DNA of 64,000 bases. It comes from Viola odorata (taxonomy: Eukaryota; Streptophyta; Magnoliopsida; Malpighiales; Violaceae). Location: positions 19,886,407 to 19,950,406 of the forward strand of contig OY829539.1 of NCBI GenBank assembly GCA_963691705.1, written 5' to 3'. The notes under the pieces are model-generated. The model was not told the DNA's origin. It ran no database searches and worked only from the letters and a program-made list of their open reading frames with translations. The stretch's first letter is position 1, and every line of letters starts with the position of its first letter. Positions 32,841 to 46,629 of this stretch are shown here, piece by piece. The position numbers and the translations under genes are program-made.

Positions 32841-33724
32841 TGATCCATGTCCCTGATTTGTCTTGCGCTTCTTGTTTCTCTTATGTTAGCTTGCCTGTCT
32901 AGTTTGTAGACTAGGTCCTTCTCGAGGATTTGCTTGTACCTATTTTTTCTACTTTGTTTGTAGCTGACTCGAGACCTTTCGGATAACCCTTTTGTTTCTC
33001 AGCCTATTCATGTTTTTGTGCTTCATCTTTGAGTCGCCTTCCTGCTCGACAATGAATATACTTTTCATTGAGAACAAAATACATGGAATATATTTGTAAG
33101 AATTCAAAACAGCTGGATGGTTTACAAACAGAGGGTAAGCAAAGAAAAAGATCTGAGGTTTTGGCTTTTCGGAAGGTAAATGATCGGAACAAGTTCGACA
33201 GAATGTTGCTAAATGAAACCCGTAAATTACGTGCCTTTTTTGGCCCTTGCTGGAATTAGGTTTTACAAAGCAAACCCTACACATAGTCTCATAGTTTTAA
33301 GCATTATGAACAACATAGTTCCTGCCAAAATTGGAACTAAGATTAAAATGGTCAAATGTGTAATTCAGACGGAATACAAACTAAAGGCAGAATTCCTCAG
33401 TCTCTTATCCTCCTCTCATCACACCTGCTAACCCATTAATTACAAATAGTGAGTGCACAACACCATTATGTATCTCTTGCCTCCTTTAGCAGAAGAGATT
33501 TTAAGTTATACATGAGACAAATCAGCCCTGGTTATAAAGACTGCTGCGGAAGTCCCTGTTTCACATATGCACACCTGATTCCACCCACCACCATCAACAA
33601 CGTCATCATACCTGGTTTCAGACGCGGTGCTCTGCGACCAAACCCAAATAAAAATAGCGCAAGATTTGAGTTCACAAGTTCAAGGACGAAATGGAAATTG
33701 CAGTTTCAAGAGAGGGAGTGGAAC
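32841..33724. other. Intergenic: trailer of the Athila-like ORF and 3' UTR side of TBP
   Basis: The two genes converge here. No third gene is supported; the open frames at 33068-33431 and 33449-33892 lie in or antisense to the TBP 3' region and have no domain. Confidence 0.6.
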
Positions 33725-36700
33725 TCACCACTGCTGGACCTTTCTGAACTCTGTAAGGACAGGATATATGTTTTCAAAGGCAGTGTACGTTTCATCTCTC
33801 ACCTTAAGATGTCAGAGAGAAAATTCAGTAACCAAATTCAATCTGCAAGTAGCATGCCAGAGATGGTAAGCATGAAGCAGAATTCACCTTAGCTCCAGTG
33901 ATAACAATTTTTCCAGAGACAAAAATAAGGAGTACAATCTTAGGCTGTTTCATACGATAAATCAGGCCTGGAAAGAGTTCGGGTTCATACTGCACAAATA
34001 AAAAACACAATCCATGAGAAACTGATTGCTAGTAGGCCAATCAATAAGCTTTGCCACAAACTGGCAGAATCGGGCCAAGATGGATGATACTCACACTTGA
34101 AAAGGCACCATGGGAGTAGGCAAGACCTTCAAGTCTAATGGGGAACTTCACATCACAGGAGCCGACAATGTTCTGAATCTTGAAGTCCTGGCAATTATAA
34201 CACCAAAAGGGGACCCCAAAAAAAGTGAACAAAATATGTTTCCCGCAACGAAGTCAAAGAGAAGCAGCAAAAAAATCAGTGAGAATCCACAAGTATGTAC
34301 AAAAAAGAGGGTATTGAAGCCGCTAATACCTTAAACCTGGCAGGAAACCCAAGCTTTTGGATAATTCGAGCATACTAGGATAATACCGGGGGGGGGGGAA
34401 ATGTGTCAGATGGCAACAATTCTAATCATGTCAGTGTAAAGCATATCTAGGAGCAATGCTCACCTTCCGTGCTGCAAGTTTCGATTGCTGTTCACTCTTT
34501 GCACCTGTGCACACCTGACATGGTACACAAATTCCTTTCAGACATCAAGTAACACTACTCAAGATAAGCTCCTAACACAAAGAATACAACCACATTATAC
34601 AGAAAGACCATTAACTTACAGTCCTCAAAAAGAACCAAGACATGGTTTAAAGCTCATCACAGCCCACTTAAACAAACAAGCAAACATAGAAAATATACAG
34701 AGGATCAAAATCCAGCACTACCACACGCAAACTAAATGTTATGTCACTAATGATAAAATAAAGGAGTCAGCCTGAACAAAAAACAAATTCATCCAAAACA
34801 TACAAAAACTGAGACTTAACACTGTATCTTTGATAGCAACTACTGAGATAAAGTCACTATCAATGATCCTTCACCAAGGGTCTGAACTCACCATCTTTCC
34901 AGAGGCAAAAATCAATGCCGTTGTCTTTGGTTCCCTAATCCTCATGATGACGGCAGCAAAACGCTGAACGAAAAAACATAAACGGTCAATGTAAGCAACT
35001 AGCTTACAGCAAGACATTAGATGATTCATAGTAAAATGCTTTGAATAGGAAAGAAAACACAAAAATGCATAATGTACTTTGATTGACAAACAGATGAAGC
35101 ACTTGAGAAATGAAAAGCAAATAAAGTAGCTGTCCAAACAAAAGTTCATGACCAGTCTCACAAATAAACCTGCCACCACAGACGAGCTGAAAAAACCTAA
35201 CCTACCAAATGACTACCAATATTGGTCAAAGAGCTTGCAAATTGACTAACTTTAATGCTCTATTTATGTTGTCGATTAAGTGTCCAGTTAGAGGTTCATT
35301 TATCTTCCAGAATTGATGCCACATATTAGTAGCATATAAATAGGCAAAGGTAGCAGGTTGGTCAATCAGTTGTTAACATAAGTATTAAGAGGTTTGACAA
35401 AATGAGTCAAAAGGATGAGATAACATTTTCACTGATTTTCATTAGCTTTCTTCCATTAATACTTAAAGCTTTAAGTCATCCATCCATGCTTGTCCAACAT
35501 CATAAAGCTCTATTAAGAGTCATCTCCAGCCACAGCATATGGCAGCATAAAATGCCATTGGGTGTCAGCATGATAAGTCATTCATACAGTTCTCAACTCC
35601 TACTTAAATTTAATGATTATAATAACCACTGATAAGTACCAGAGAAACTGTCATAAACAAACCCTGACATACCTTAGGGTTGTACTCAGCATTACGAGCT
35701 TGCAAAGCAATTTGCTTAAGATCCAGCTTGCAATCCAAGTTGACAGTTGAAACAATATTTCTAGAAGCATACACCCCAAGTCAGAACAATGGTAATGTTT
35801 TTTTTCCATTCCAATATATAGTTGTCCCAACTTGATTAAACATTGCATGACTTTTGGTGAACAATGAACATGAAAAGAACAATTTATCTAGCCTCAAGAC
35901 AAACAGCAACAATTAAAGCTTATGAGAGAACCCAACTAATCCAAATGAACATGCTAGAAGAACGTTAATGAGTGACAGAAACCAACTAAAAAGGCAGCAA
36001 GCATTGGCAGCAAAAGGTTAAATGCAAGACAGTGAATCAACAATCTCTGAGTGCTCATGCATTTTGAAAGACTTTCCAGAGCAAAATAACATGAAATGAA
36101 CAGACAAACATCAGGAAGTCTATCCCAGCAAGGTACAACATTTTCATTGGTTGTGTCAAGCAGTCATGTCACGAAGAGTATTCTTTAAGTTATCTATCAA
36201 TTGATTTCCACTGGAATCTGATAAGACAGACAAGTTTTCTCAGTTCCTCAAGCTGTAACCCGATGAACATCTCAACCCTCAGGGTATTATTTTTCAAGAA
36301 ATTTGGTTCTTTAATACAGCTTCGTTGTTGTCAGCTCACATTCCAATCCAAAAAAAGAAGCAACACACACAAATATGTTGCAAATAATATCATATGCAGA
36401 AATGTCAATCGAGAACCACACCATTCGAAGGTATGAAGAGAGAAAACACAGGAAGGCTCTCCTCGTTCTTCAGTTAAATTACTGTCATCAAAAACCTAGA
36501 AAATAAAAATACATAATAGCTGCTTCAGCGTATCCTTAAGTATAATTTATACTTTACAATATCCAATTATCATATAACTAATAAGACTATCGTCCCTAAT
36601 AAGCCAACTTTCAATATTAACTTCCTTTGTCAATCCCCTGTTTCAACTTACAATCACAGAAACTAAAAACAACCCACTCCTCACAAATCAAAACCCATCC

Positions 36701-36866
36701 CAAATCCCTGCACCAACAAACAAACAAAAAAATGATCAATCAAATACATTTAAATACCAAAAACAATCAGAACATCAACTTACTGAAGGGTAGGAACTAT
36801 GCCGGACGGATGTTTAGAAAGATCCACTGGCTGGATCCCTTCCAAACCTGCTACTTGATCAGGCAT
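33725..36866 (-). CDS. TBP: TATA-box-binding protein (TBP), eight coding exons, 203 aa
   Basis: Coding exons on the minus strand are 36784-36866, 35673-35760, 34892-34963, 34464-34514, 34330-34374, 34095-34187, 33888-33989 and 33725-33802. All have GT-AG introns and one frame. TBP binds the TATA box in the minor groove and nucleates TFIID and the Pol II preinitiation complex in the nucleus. A short N-terminus ([20 protein letters not shown]) precedes the two pseudo-symmetric saddle repeats: [18 protein letters not shown] to [10 protein letters not shown], then [19 protein letters not shown] to [14 protein letters not shown]. The length matches plant TBPs (about 200 aa). The frame ends QQW-stop. 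Because TG|GTGAGT is also a good splice donor, a spliced form ending QQ with a split TGA is possible. Confidence 0.97.
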
Positions 36867-37350
36867 AATACACCTCTCTCTAGTTCGCACTAAATTATCA
36901 CTGTTCTAACCAACAAAACCCTTGTTTTCCAATCTGGGTCTCTGTTTTCTCAGCTTAAACACCCAACCCAATTCAAATTGTTCCAATATTTCCCCAACAA
37001 ACACACAGATCTGCCCGGAAGCGATGATCTTTGACCCAAAACAACTATCCTTCAACGTTATGGTATATCCTCAATCCCCTTTTATACCCAAAAATAACAG
37101 ATTCGTTAACGTTTTGCTGGAAAAAGAAAGGGGGAAGATTTTGAAAAGATGTTTCTTTTATAGGTAATTGAATTTACAAACACATATATATAAGAGCAGA
37201 GGAGGAGAGGATTGAGAGCATATAAGGGCTTGTTTGTGGGAGCGAGAAATGTTAGGTTTGGTTTTGGGTCTGGTTGTCTGATTATGAGAGAGGGATAAAG
37301 CGAGGTGTGTCGTCGAACCGGCTGGGGAGCGATGTACCCTAGCCTTCTTT

Positions 37351-37358
37351 ATTTATAC
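37351..37358 (-). promoter_or_regulatory. Putative TATA box of the TBP gene
   Basis: On the minus strand CCGTATAAATAAAG lies about 485 bp upstream of the TBP start codon. The gap would hold a 5' UTR and probably a leader intron. Confidence 0.5.
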
Positions 37359-37638
37359 GGACAACTGGACTGGGAGGTGTCCAGCCGGTTTAGGTGTTTG
37401 AGTGACCGGATGTAGCCGGTTAGAGGGATTTAATGGGAAATTCGATGGAGTTTTGTATGTGTATTTACTTTTTGGGTCTAGCGTGGGTGTGTGGAGGTAT
37501 GCTGATTGCCTTGCCCTTATCGTAATTTTGAAAACATGACACGTGCGTCATGAGGTTGTGGGTGATGGTGGGATGCTGGGCAATTACCGTTTTTTTTTTC
37601 TAAATCAAATCAATTAGCAATACAACAAAAAGAAATAT

Positions 37639-37864
37639 TATTTCTACACCGCAATAATTTATTTCCACACCATAAATTTAATTTATTATTTTTTATCATT
37701 TTCTCTCATAATTTTTTTCTTATAAATTTGAATAGGTAAAGAAGAGTCTCTTTATTAATTTTTGTTCTTTAATCCCACATTTTTTAAAAACAAAAACACT
37801 ATAACAAAAACATTAATTTCAGGCATTAAACGGTGTGAAAATAAACAATTATGGTATAGAAATA
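37639..37864. mobile_element. MITE-like element with inverted ends of about 40 bp
   Basis: The left end TATTTCTACACC...TTATTTCCACACC is mirrored at the right by the inverse of TATTTCTATACC...TTATTTTCACACC. It is AT-rich and 226 bp long. The target duplication is unclear (TTA against TAG). It lies about 280 bp upstream of the putative TBP TATA box. Confidence 0.7.
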
Positions 37865-38300
37865 GTAGTTTTCTACTACAAAATATATATTTAAAAAATC
37901 ATAGAATACATACTTACAAGTAGAAAAAAGAAGTTAACTATTTTATTAGAGATACCTGTAATTCAGATCTGGAAGTTATAAACTAGTTCTTAAAAAAAAA
38001 ATTGACTCACAAATAAATTGTTAATTTTTAGGCAACTGAGGAGGGGGCATAGAGATTAACTAGATAATTGCTAGCTATAGAGGAGAGAGATTATGTGTGA
38101 AGGTGAAGTGTGGAGGATTGAGGAGAGCGAGTGACCGTAAACAGATAGTAGTGGCGAGCCAACGATGGATAACGGTAGATTGTGTATTGAGATTTGGTGT
38201 GGACGGCTAGGGTATTTTTTTTGTTGATATGAGAAGAAGAAAATGACTTGAGATGGACAACAAGTGAAATTGTTGTTTTTTTTATACGTGGTTAATTGAG
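37865..38300. other. Intergenic, nothing recognised
   Basis: No gene, RNA or further repeat boundary seen. Confidence 0.5.
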
Positions 38301-39818
38301 TGATTATTTTGGTTATTTTTACTACATAATTATATACCTTTTTTTATAGTAATACTATTATTTAGAGCCTCAAATCTTCCCTTCTTGCAGTTATAAGCTT
38401 TTGAAATGATTTTGGAAAAAATGAGTAGAAACTGCTATATTTTGATAAAGATAATTCAAGTCTGAGACTGAGAAAATTTTATACCAAAAATGCAAGTGTT
38501 TTGACCTGAAAGGACTTTGAGGAAAATCTTTCAAGTTCAGACCAAGAAAATACTTTGGACATGTGAAGCAATGTTGTGAAACAATGGGTTGGGCTTTTAG
38601 GCCCAGGACGCAAAAACGAATAAGGGGATCAATTGGGTGCCCTTGAACAGTTTAAATTCAAATAGGGAGAGTTTATCTTAGGTTCAATTGTAAATCCTTT
38701 TGAATTAGATACAATTTATTTAGCTTTTGAATTTATTTGAATATTGCTTGGAAATAATCAAGGGAGAAAAACTACTTAATCCTTCCTTGCATTATCGACA
38801 ACCTAACTTTTATTCTCTGATTTTAATTCTAGTTTTCTTTTACTTTTCAACTTCATATTCTTCCTTGTTTCAAGGATTCTTTCTTATGCATATTAATTTA
38901 TACTTTTTAATTATTATTATGTCTAGCTAAATTACTTTAATTTCAGGTAAAAACTAAAGGTGCATGATTGCATTTGTTTGTGAGGTCTAATTGCACTATA
39001 ATTTCTATGTTTACATTTACAAACTCTTCAATAACTTGTCAGCATTGTTTATTTAATATTTAAAATATGGCCAGCTTAGGTTTTGAATTAAATGATAATT
39101 GTTATTTCTTGCAAGTTTTTGGTAAAAAACAAAGAAAGCTTGAAGATTATAGTAGACACCTAGACCAAACGACAATTCTAGAAAGTGTGAGTTCCTTCCC
39201 TAAGCCTCGCCTGACAACTGAGGTGTTTTTGTAAAGGTAGTCTAAAATCAAACTGTAATTCTAGGGAGAGTGAGTAAATTGGTTAAAATAACTCCCGTAA
39301 CGACCGAGGTGGCTTAGTTAAGAGTTGTCTTCTCTGAGCCAATATCAATCATCTTAGTAAACCCTTTAACCAGCAAAGGGCTAGGTGAGTAGGATTGCCT
39401 AACTGAGAAATCCTTAGGTAATTTGTAAAATGAGGGAAATAGGAGTCTTTAGGATTCTATAGCAACTATACAAACTAGAAATGAGCGTTTTTGCATCAAT
39501 GATCGAATGTTTATGAATCATAACTTATTAACCTATACTAGGAATCTCTCACACATTTGTTTATTAAAAATCTCATTCTTGCTTTCAATTGCATTTTGTT
39601 TTCATTATTTCCTATTCATAGATATATTTCTTAGTCAAGAATGTTTTATAGACTAAGAACCAAAAACCCCTCATTGATTACTTAGATTTATTTTTTACAT
39701 ATGGTCTTTATCTTATTCTAAGTCTACCCATTCTCTATGGATCGAACCTTTTACCATTATTTGTAATCTTTTATAGCTAATGTTAAGTTGTATTTATTTT
39801 CTACGGTTTCGACACCCA
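38301..39818 (+). repeat. 5' LTR of the Athila-type element
   Basis: About 1518 bp, TG...CA. Its first 900 bp align with 50846-51750. Confidence 0.8.
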
Positions 39819-39826
39819 TTAAACTT

Positions 39827-39844
39827 TGGTGTTGTTGTCGGGGA
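39827..39844 (+). other. Primer-binding site, tRNA-Asp type
   Basis: TGGTGTTGTTGTCGGGGA lies eight bases after the LTR end. Athila elements use a very similar TGGCGCCGTTGCCGGGGA site complementary to tRNA-Asp. Confidence 0.8.
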
Positions 39845-39999
39845 TCACGGTGTACTGATCTTATCTTTGCTTGTTCATGACCAGGTCTTCTAGTTCGGAA
39901 CTACTGTCATTCAATTAAGAGCTTACAAAGGCTGAAACTAGGATCATGAAACAAGCAAAAAGAAAGTTGAACGAATTATCACAACTGAACCATCAGAAC

Positions 40000-41473
40000 C
40001 AGATTCCAGTTCCTCATTTGGAAATTTTCTAGGTCTAGAAAATAATCCAAACTAAGAAAAATTTCTAGGTCCAGAACCAGAAGAAGAAGAAATGATCAAT
40101 CCACTAGCTGAGAGAACTCTCAGTGAGTTAAATCAAGGAGCAGAACAAACCACTTACTGCTGCATTGATTATCAACAGGTGGAGTATGACTAGTTTATCA
40201 AGACCAACACCATCCATAACCTAAAGAAGTTATGTGGGTATTCCAATAAGAACCATTACACTCACCTCTAGGATCTCCATTTTGAATGTGACACTTTGAA
40301 GCCCCACAGAAAGGGAAAAGTTAAGGGCCTTTCCATAGTTATTGGAAGATTTTGCTAAGAACTGGTTCTTTAGCCTTCCATACAACACAATCACATCATG
40401 GACTCAAATGTCAACAATATTTTTAAAGAAGTACTAGAATTCTAATAAAGCTGGAGCACCAAGAAAGAATTTAGTGGCAATCTAGTAGAAAGGAAATGAG
40501 AGCTTTGCAGAGTACCACCACACAAGCATCCACACAAGCCACTCTTGCAGATCTACATAAGCAAATAAGGCAAATTAATGCAAATATCACGCAAGATACT
40601 CAAGAGAAGCTTCCTTCAACTATGGTAGGTAAGCCCAAGTACAATGTCAATTTAATGGACCTAAGAAGTGGGAGAGATCTACTAGAAAGGAAAGCTTCAA
40701 ACCCTAAACAAGATATGTAGATCCTAAAAGCAGAAATGGAAATGGAACCAGAAGCAAAAATAAATCCTGAGGAGAAAATTGTTGTGACCAAGAAAACTAT
40801 CTTGGCCAAGAATTTTGCAAAAAATATGATCCAACAGGAAAATCAGGTAATCCCTCTACCTTTTCTTCCAAGGACTGCAAAGACCAAAAAGGAATAGAAA
40901 GAGAGGGAATTCATGAGTATTTTCAGGAAAGTTGCAATAAAATTTCCCACTCTTGATCTAATTGCTAAAATTTCTAGTTATGCTAAACTGCTTAAAAATT
41001 TATGCATTAACAAGAAGAAACTTACAGGAGTTGAGAGAATAAATTTAAATCAAAATGTATCTGGAGTTTTACAATGAAAACTTCTAGAAAAGTGCGAGGA
41101 TCAAGGTACATTTGTCATTCCATGCAAAATAAGTGACAAAACTGTGGAAAAAACCTTGTGCGACTTGGGAGTAGGTATCAATGTAATCTCCCTTTCTGAA
41201 TTTGAAATATTAAGCATTGGTACCGTCAAAGAAACTAGGGTAGTAATTCAACTTGCAGACAAATCTATTATACACCCTACGGGAGTTGTGGAAGATGTAC
41301 TTGTTCAGGTAAATGATTTTATTTACCTAGTGGATTTTTACATAGTTGAAATGGACACTGATGTTACATTAAAATCTACTGATGTGCTCTTACGAAGACC
41401 CTTCCTAAGAACAACAAGGGGAAAAATTGATATGTATGATGATGCCTCTCTTTCAAGTTTGGTTGTAGAATAA
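40000..41473 (+). pseudogene. Athila-type gag and protease remnants
   Basis: Broken frames carry the gag core (KKLCGYSN, then WFFSLPYNTITSW and NKAGAPRKNL, near 40,210-40,480) and the gag end with the family's LRSG motif (NLMDLRSGRDL near 40,660). In 41144-41473 an aspartic protease-like domain follows: LCDLGVGINVISLSEFE, VIQLADKSIIHPTGVVEDV and LRRPFLRTTRGKID. The DLG in place of DTG/DSG is usual for this lineage. Stops and frameshifts throughout show it is dead. Confidence 0.8.
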
Positions 41474-42498
41474 TATAGTTTAACATGTCTGATGCAATTA
41501 AACATCCTAATGAAATGCATATTGTCAACTTTATGGACATTGTAAAACCAATTTCTAATGAAGTTTGTGAAATTAAGGCAACTGATTCTCTTGACTATGC
41601 TCTTAGCAGTGGAATTTTATAAGCAAATTTGGTGGAATGGAAGAGAAGTTTATGGTTGATGAGGATTTATAAGAGACTGCGCTTGAGTTCAATGCTTTTA
41701 AGCCATTTACTAATACATCTACTAATAGGATGACCAAACACATTCTCACTTCTTTTATGTAGGTACCAAATATACTCTCTTGACTATGTTCTTAGTAAAG
41801 GGATTATAAAAGATAAAGAACAACCAAAATTTGAATTTGAATTGCCTCATAATCCATTTCAATTTATTTCTTTAAGAGTTGTCAAGGGAGTGTCACCCAA
41901 GGGTCCTGACAGGCTTAGCGCATGGAGAGAATTTGGAGTAGTTGGTTAATAAGAAAGCAATGGCAACGTCAAGTCTAGGATAATAAACAAGGACGTTTTC
42001 ATGGGAGGTAACTCATGTTTTTTTATTGAGTTATTTTAAATAAAATTAATCCAGTCCAAATTACCTTTGAGTTATGTTTTTTTCATGTGCAGGTCAACAT
42101 GTGAAAAGGAAAAACAAGACAGAACTCAAAACTAGCAGCTAAAGCTTAAGGCTAAGAAGAAAATCCTAGCCACAAAGCAATTCTACGTCAAGAAGATGCC
42201 TTCATTCCTCCACCACAAAGATAGTCAGATCAAGGCGGACTGTAGAGGATTCATGTAGAGTAGAATCAATGTTGGAGCATAAGGATGAGACTGACAGGTT
42301 GATGAGGAGACTTTTGGAAGAATAATAGATAACAAATGAACTGAACCAGAAGCTGCCGAAGGACATCATCACATTCTTGGAGAAGCTTGACAGAGTTTTC
42401 CCATACCTACCCCCACCACCAACCCCAAATGATTAAAGACAATTGCCCTAGTTTCATCTTTCTTTTTCTTTTTACTTTTCTTATTTCTGTTTTTCTTT

Positions 42499-43901
42499 AC
42501 AACTTAACACGACCCACAAAGGGCTTGCAGATGGTGGTAAGAGGATCATCCTTAGAGATTCTTTTGGTGTGCGGTTTTTGGTTGACTTCCTCGTCACTGA
42601 AAGGGTTTGTTTGATTTTGGAACAGGTAAATAAAAAAAATTGAAATTAAACAAATAAATATGTCTTGGTCAGAGGCTTGGCCAAGACAAAATAACTAGGG
42701 TGAAAATTCAGATGTGAGAGTTCTTGGTAAGGGTACTTTGTGAGCTATATTTCTTATAGATCGATCATTGATTCATGGGTATTTATCTTCTTCTTTACAG
42801 TGTTGTTATAGAATACAAGGGCGCTTTAGTATTCCTACTTCCCTCCTATATCAAATTACCTAGAGGGGCACCCTACTATGCAATCCTAACCAAGCAACAC
42901 CTTGCTGGCTAAAGGGTTTACTAACTTGGTTGATGAACTGATATGATCCATCTGTGCGTGATCGTAATCATGGGGTATAGGGAGGACAACACCTAACTCA
43001 AGCTACCTCCTAGTCGAGACCCTAGGTTGTCAATCAGGTCTGAATTATATTACTTGTTTTCTCTAGCCTATCTCGAGTACTAGTTGTCTACTTTAGCCTA
43101 TCTAGTTTCGTGTTCTTCCGTCCCCTTTTAGGTTGACTGCAACTATCAATTTAGAGTTTAGGTTGATTAGATCTAAATCTATCTTGAAAGCGATTTGTTA
43201 ATCTAGAGAACAAGTAATTGCCAAGATGAAGATTATTAGGAACAAATTAGATCTCACGAATATATAAGGAACATAACTCTTAAGCCCTGACCAAGAATGG
43301 AGAAATTAGCTAGGCATAGTCATGGATGAAAATGAGTTTATTGATTGCATAAAGAAATTGAATCCGTAAATTCCAGAACTGAAAATTCACAAAGCAGAAA
43401 TTGTAGCGATAATGGTGTTCTGTATGAGAGAGAGAAGAGGAGTTCCCTTCTAAAATAGTTTCTAGCAGTTTTAATACCAACTGCCTTCCTATTGCTACTC
43501 TATCTCAATCTCTTTCAAAACAAAAGGATAAAGATAAAGATATTGTTTATTGGGAAAATCAAATATTGTTTTAAGAGGGAGATCCAGTTAAGGATTCTTG
43601 CTTAAATCTTCAAATTGTGATCATAAATCCCTCAAATCTTGCTGCCACCGCAACTGCTATTTTGCATCCTCACACTTGCTCCAAGTCTCCTATTGCAGTT
43701 TGTCTCTCTTTTGCAACTGTCTTGGCCAAGCCCACGGCTAAGACAACTTCGAATGTGCTATTTCTGCTCTCATTGACGTTATCCTCCTTTTAGTTCGCCT
43801 CCACAGAATTCTGCACAAGTGAGGAAAATTCATGGATTTAATAGCTTTACTGCTCAATTTGCAAGCAATTAGGTAGTAAAAATATGAGAATAAAACGCTC
43901 A
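42499..43901 (-). repeat. Solitary Athila-type LTR, reverse orientation
   Basis: It aligns with the LTRs at 45227-46461 and 49353-50805 over its length (TTGCAGATGGTGGTAAGAGGATC, then the TTATCTTCTTCTTTACAGTG block and AGCCTATC). It ends ACGCTCA. The first 30 bp expected at its low end are missing or diverged. Confidence 0.7.
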
Positions 43902-43910
43902 ATTAATCCT

Positions 43911-44775
43911 TTAGGTGGGGGAGGATTTATGTGAATATTTGTTTGGATGTTTTATGTCTTTGCATGGTTTTTGCGTTTATGCATTATTTGTGTGATACTG
44001 TTTTCTAGTTTTTCAGTTTTATTTTTCAAAATTTTGCATGATTTTACTTTTTCTTTATTCTGTGTGTTTTAGTTAGTTTTAATGACAGTTGCATGTTATA
44101 TTTTAACTCAAACTCTTTTTTTGCATTCTATCATTGGTTTCACTATCTTAAAAAACTCAAACACTTAATATTTCAAATCGATGTTTTACTGTCCAGGCAC
44201 CCGATCTAGTTTAACATTCTCAATGCCTTTTTATACATCCTCCATCCCTATATATTTATGACAGCTATGCTAAGAATTCTTGAACTTTTATGGGAACACT
44301 AAAACTATTTTCTAAGCTAAGAATTTTAAAGATTTTGAACATGTACAATTGCTAGTTTGTTGCACGAGAGTCATTTTCCTTTAACAATATGACCGTGTGT
44401 ACTTGTTTTTCATCACCCCTCATCTCAGATGAAGTAGATGGTTAAAAAAATTCTCCCACTTGTCTTGAGACATAATTCTGGTTGTCAGTTGTGTACTGAC
44501 CCCTTAAGGGTCGAAACCTGTACCATTTATGGTATGTGTGAATTCCAAGTGTTTTTTTTTTGCTTTATAATTGGTATCATTGAATAAAAAAGAAAAAGAT
44601 AAGGATAAAGCTTATGGAATGCTGCAATGAAAAGAAATGAAAGATATAAGTGTGGGGAAGGATTTATGTGAATATTTGTTCAGATGTTTTATGTTTTTGC
44701 ATGATTTTTGCGTTTATGCATGATTTGTGTGATACTATTTTCTAGTTTTTCAGTTTTATTATTCAAAATTTTGCA
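43911..44775. repeat. Direct duplication, copies at about 43913-44040 and 44651-44775
   Basis: Both copies read GGATTTATGTGAATATTTG, then GATGTTTTATG, TTTTTGCGTTTATGCAT, GTGTGATACT and TTCTAGTTTTTCAGTTTTATT. Each starts after a G-rich tract (GTGGGGGAGG or GTGGGGAAGG) resembling an Athila polypurine tract. About 610 bp separate them. Confidence 0.8.
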
Positions 44776-45226
44776 TAAGAAAAGAAAGATATATGTTAGA
44801 ATATGTGAATCAAAAGCTATGTGAAAAGAAAAAATGTCCAACTGTGAAAATGAAAGAAAAGGCCAAAAGGCTAGTGAAGAAAGAAGAAAACTGGATTTGA
44901 TGTGAAAATGTACTGCATAGTCTTTTCGGCTTATGTATGTTTCGCATGTGTTTTGCATGAGTGTCAGCAACTTTACATATGTCAGGTCAATAAACTGATA
45001 TATAAATGTTTTGTTCCCTTAATGCTTTGAGAATACATAGCATACTATCATGGCCCTATTTGGATGTTGGGTTTTTTAGGGTATTTATTAGGTCTTAACA
45101 ATCTGGGATGAATTTGTGACTTTAAGTGTTTATGTATTTCTTATGGTGAACTGATGCTAGGAGAAAAGATGAGTTTTTGAGTCTTGGTTTGTTGTTTCGA
45201 TGAATGCTTGAAGGCAAGCGATCGAA

Positions 45227-46461
45227 TGTCGGGAGCGTCAAAAATAGTTAAAAATTACAACTTAAAACCATCCACAAGGGACTTGTAGATAGCGGTAAGA
45301 GGATCGTCCGCAGAGACTTTATTAGCGAGATGTGGATTCCTTTGATGACCGGTTGTGGGGACTTTAAGTCATAATTTCGGGGTTTAGTTGTTGCAAAATA
45401 AAATTGCAAGAATAAAATAAAACTGAAAAATGTGTCTAGGCCGGAATCTTGGCCAAGACAAATGGTCAGGAGTGAAAACAGTTAAAAGAGAATTCCCGGT
45501 AAGAGCATAAGTAAGCTATGTTCTTATGATTCGATCATTGATTGAATGGTATTTATCTTCTTCTTTACAGTGTTGCTATAGAGTACAAGGATACCTTAGT
45601 ATTCCTACTCTCACAGTATTGTTATGGAATACAAAAATACCTTATATATTCCTACTTCCCTCCTTTATCAAATTCTCTAGCGGGTGCTCTCTACTAGACA
45701 ATCCTAACCAAATAGCACCTTACTGGCTAAAGGCTTTACTAATTTGGTTGATGGTATGATTTGATCGGACACAGCTCAATCGTCATCAAGTGCATAGGGG
45801 AAGACAACACCTAATTCAAGTTTACCTCCCAATCGAGGCCCTCGGTTATCACTCGGGTTTGAATTATATTATCTAGTTTCTCTAGCCTATCGTGAGTACT
45901 AGTTGTCCACTTGGCCTATCCTTAAGCTCTTACCAGGAATGAAGGATATAACTGGATGAAGAAAACTGTTTTATTAATTGTATAAAATTGAAAAGGGGAG
46001 GAGATTATGATCTCTAAGGAATCCTTGTAGCTTAAATAGCTTAGCTATACTCCTAGTCCTACTTAAACACAACCTCTTCCAAAAGAAGATAAAATATTGT
46101 TCAAATAAAATCAAATATTATCTATGAGGGAGATCTGATAAGGATTCTTGCTTGAACGTCTGATCTTGATAGCAAATCCCTCAATTCTCATTGTCACCGC
46201 AACTGTCATCCTTTATCCTCTCGCTCGCTTTCCGAGTCTCCTACCAAAGGCTGCCTCTCTCGAGACTGTCTAGGCCAAGAAGGTCGCTAAGACCGTGACC
46301 AAGATATATTTTGAAGTTGGCTTCCTCCTGTGTTGTTGTTGTCCTACTTTTATCGTGCCTCCAATCAATTTTGCAAATGTAGGGAGAATTTGGGTTTATC
46401 AATAGTTTTACTGCCTAATTTACAAGTTATTTGACAATAAAAATATGAGAATTTAACGCAC
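45227..46461 (-). repeat. 3' LTR of the reverse Athila-type element
   Basis: 1235 bp. It lacks about 190 bp present in the partner LTR between CTTGGCCTATCC and TTAAGCTCTTACC. Confidence 0.85.
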
Positions 46462-46629
46462 TTAAACCATGCTTGCCCTCAAGCATGCTGACTCGATAAA
46501 CAAAACAAAACACACAAAAGTTAAAAATTGTAAACCACTCTCATCACATAAAATGCTCGGATGCTTCCATCCCGTATTACCATAGCCTAACCAATACCTG
46601 AAACATTCCACATCTGTATACAGCCATGA

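Noticed and set aside
33449..33892. 147-codon plus-strand frame
   Set aside because: It covers the last TBP exons in antisense and shows no motif.
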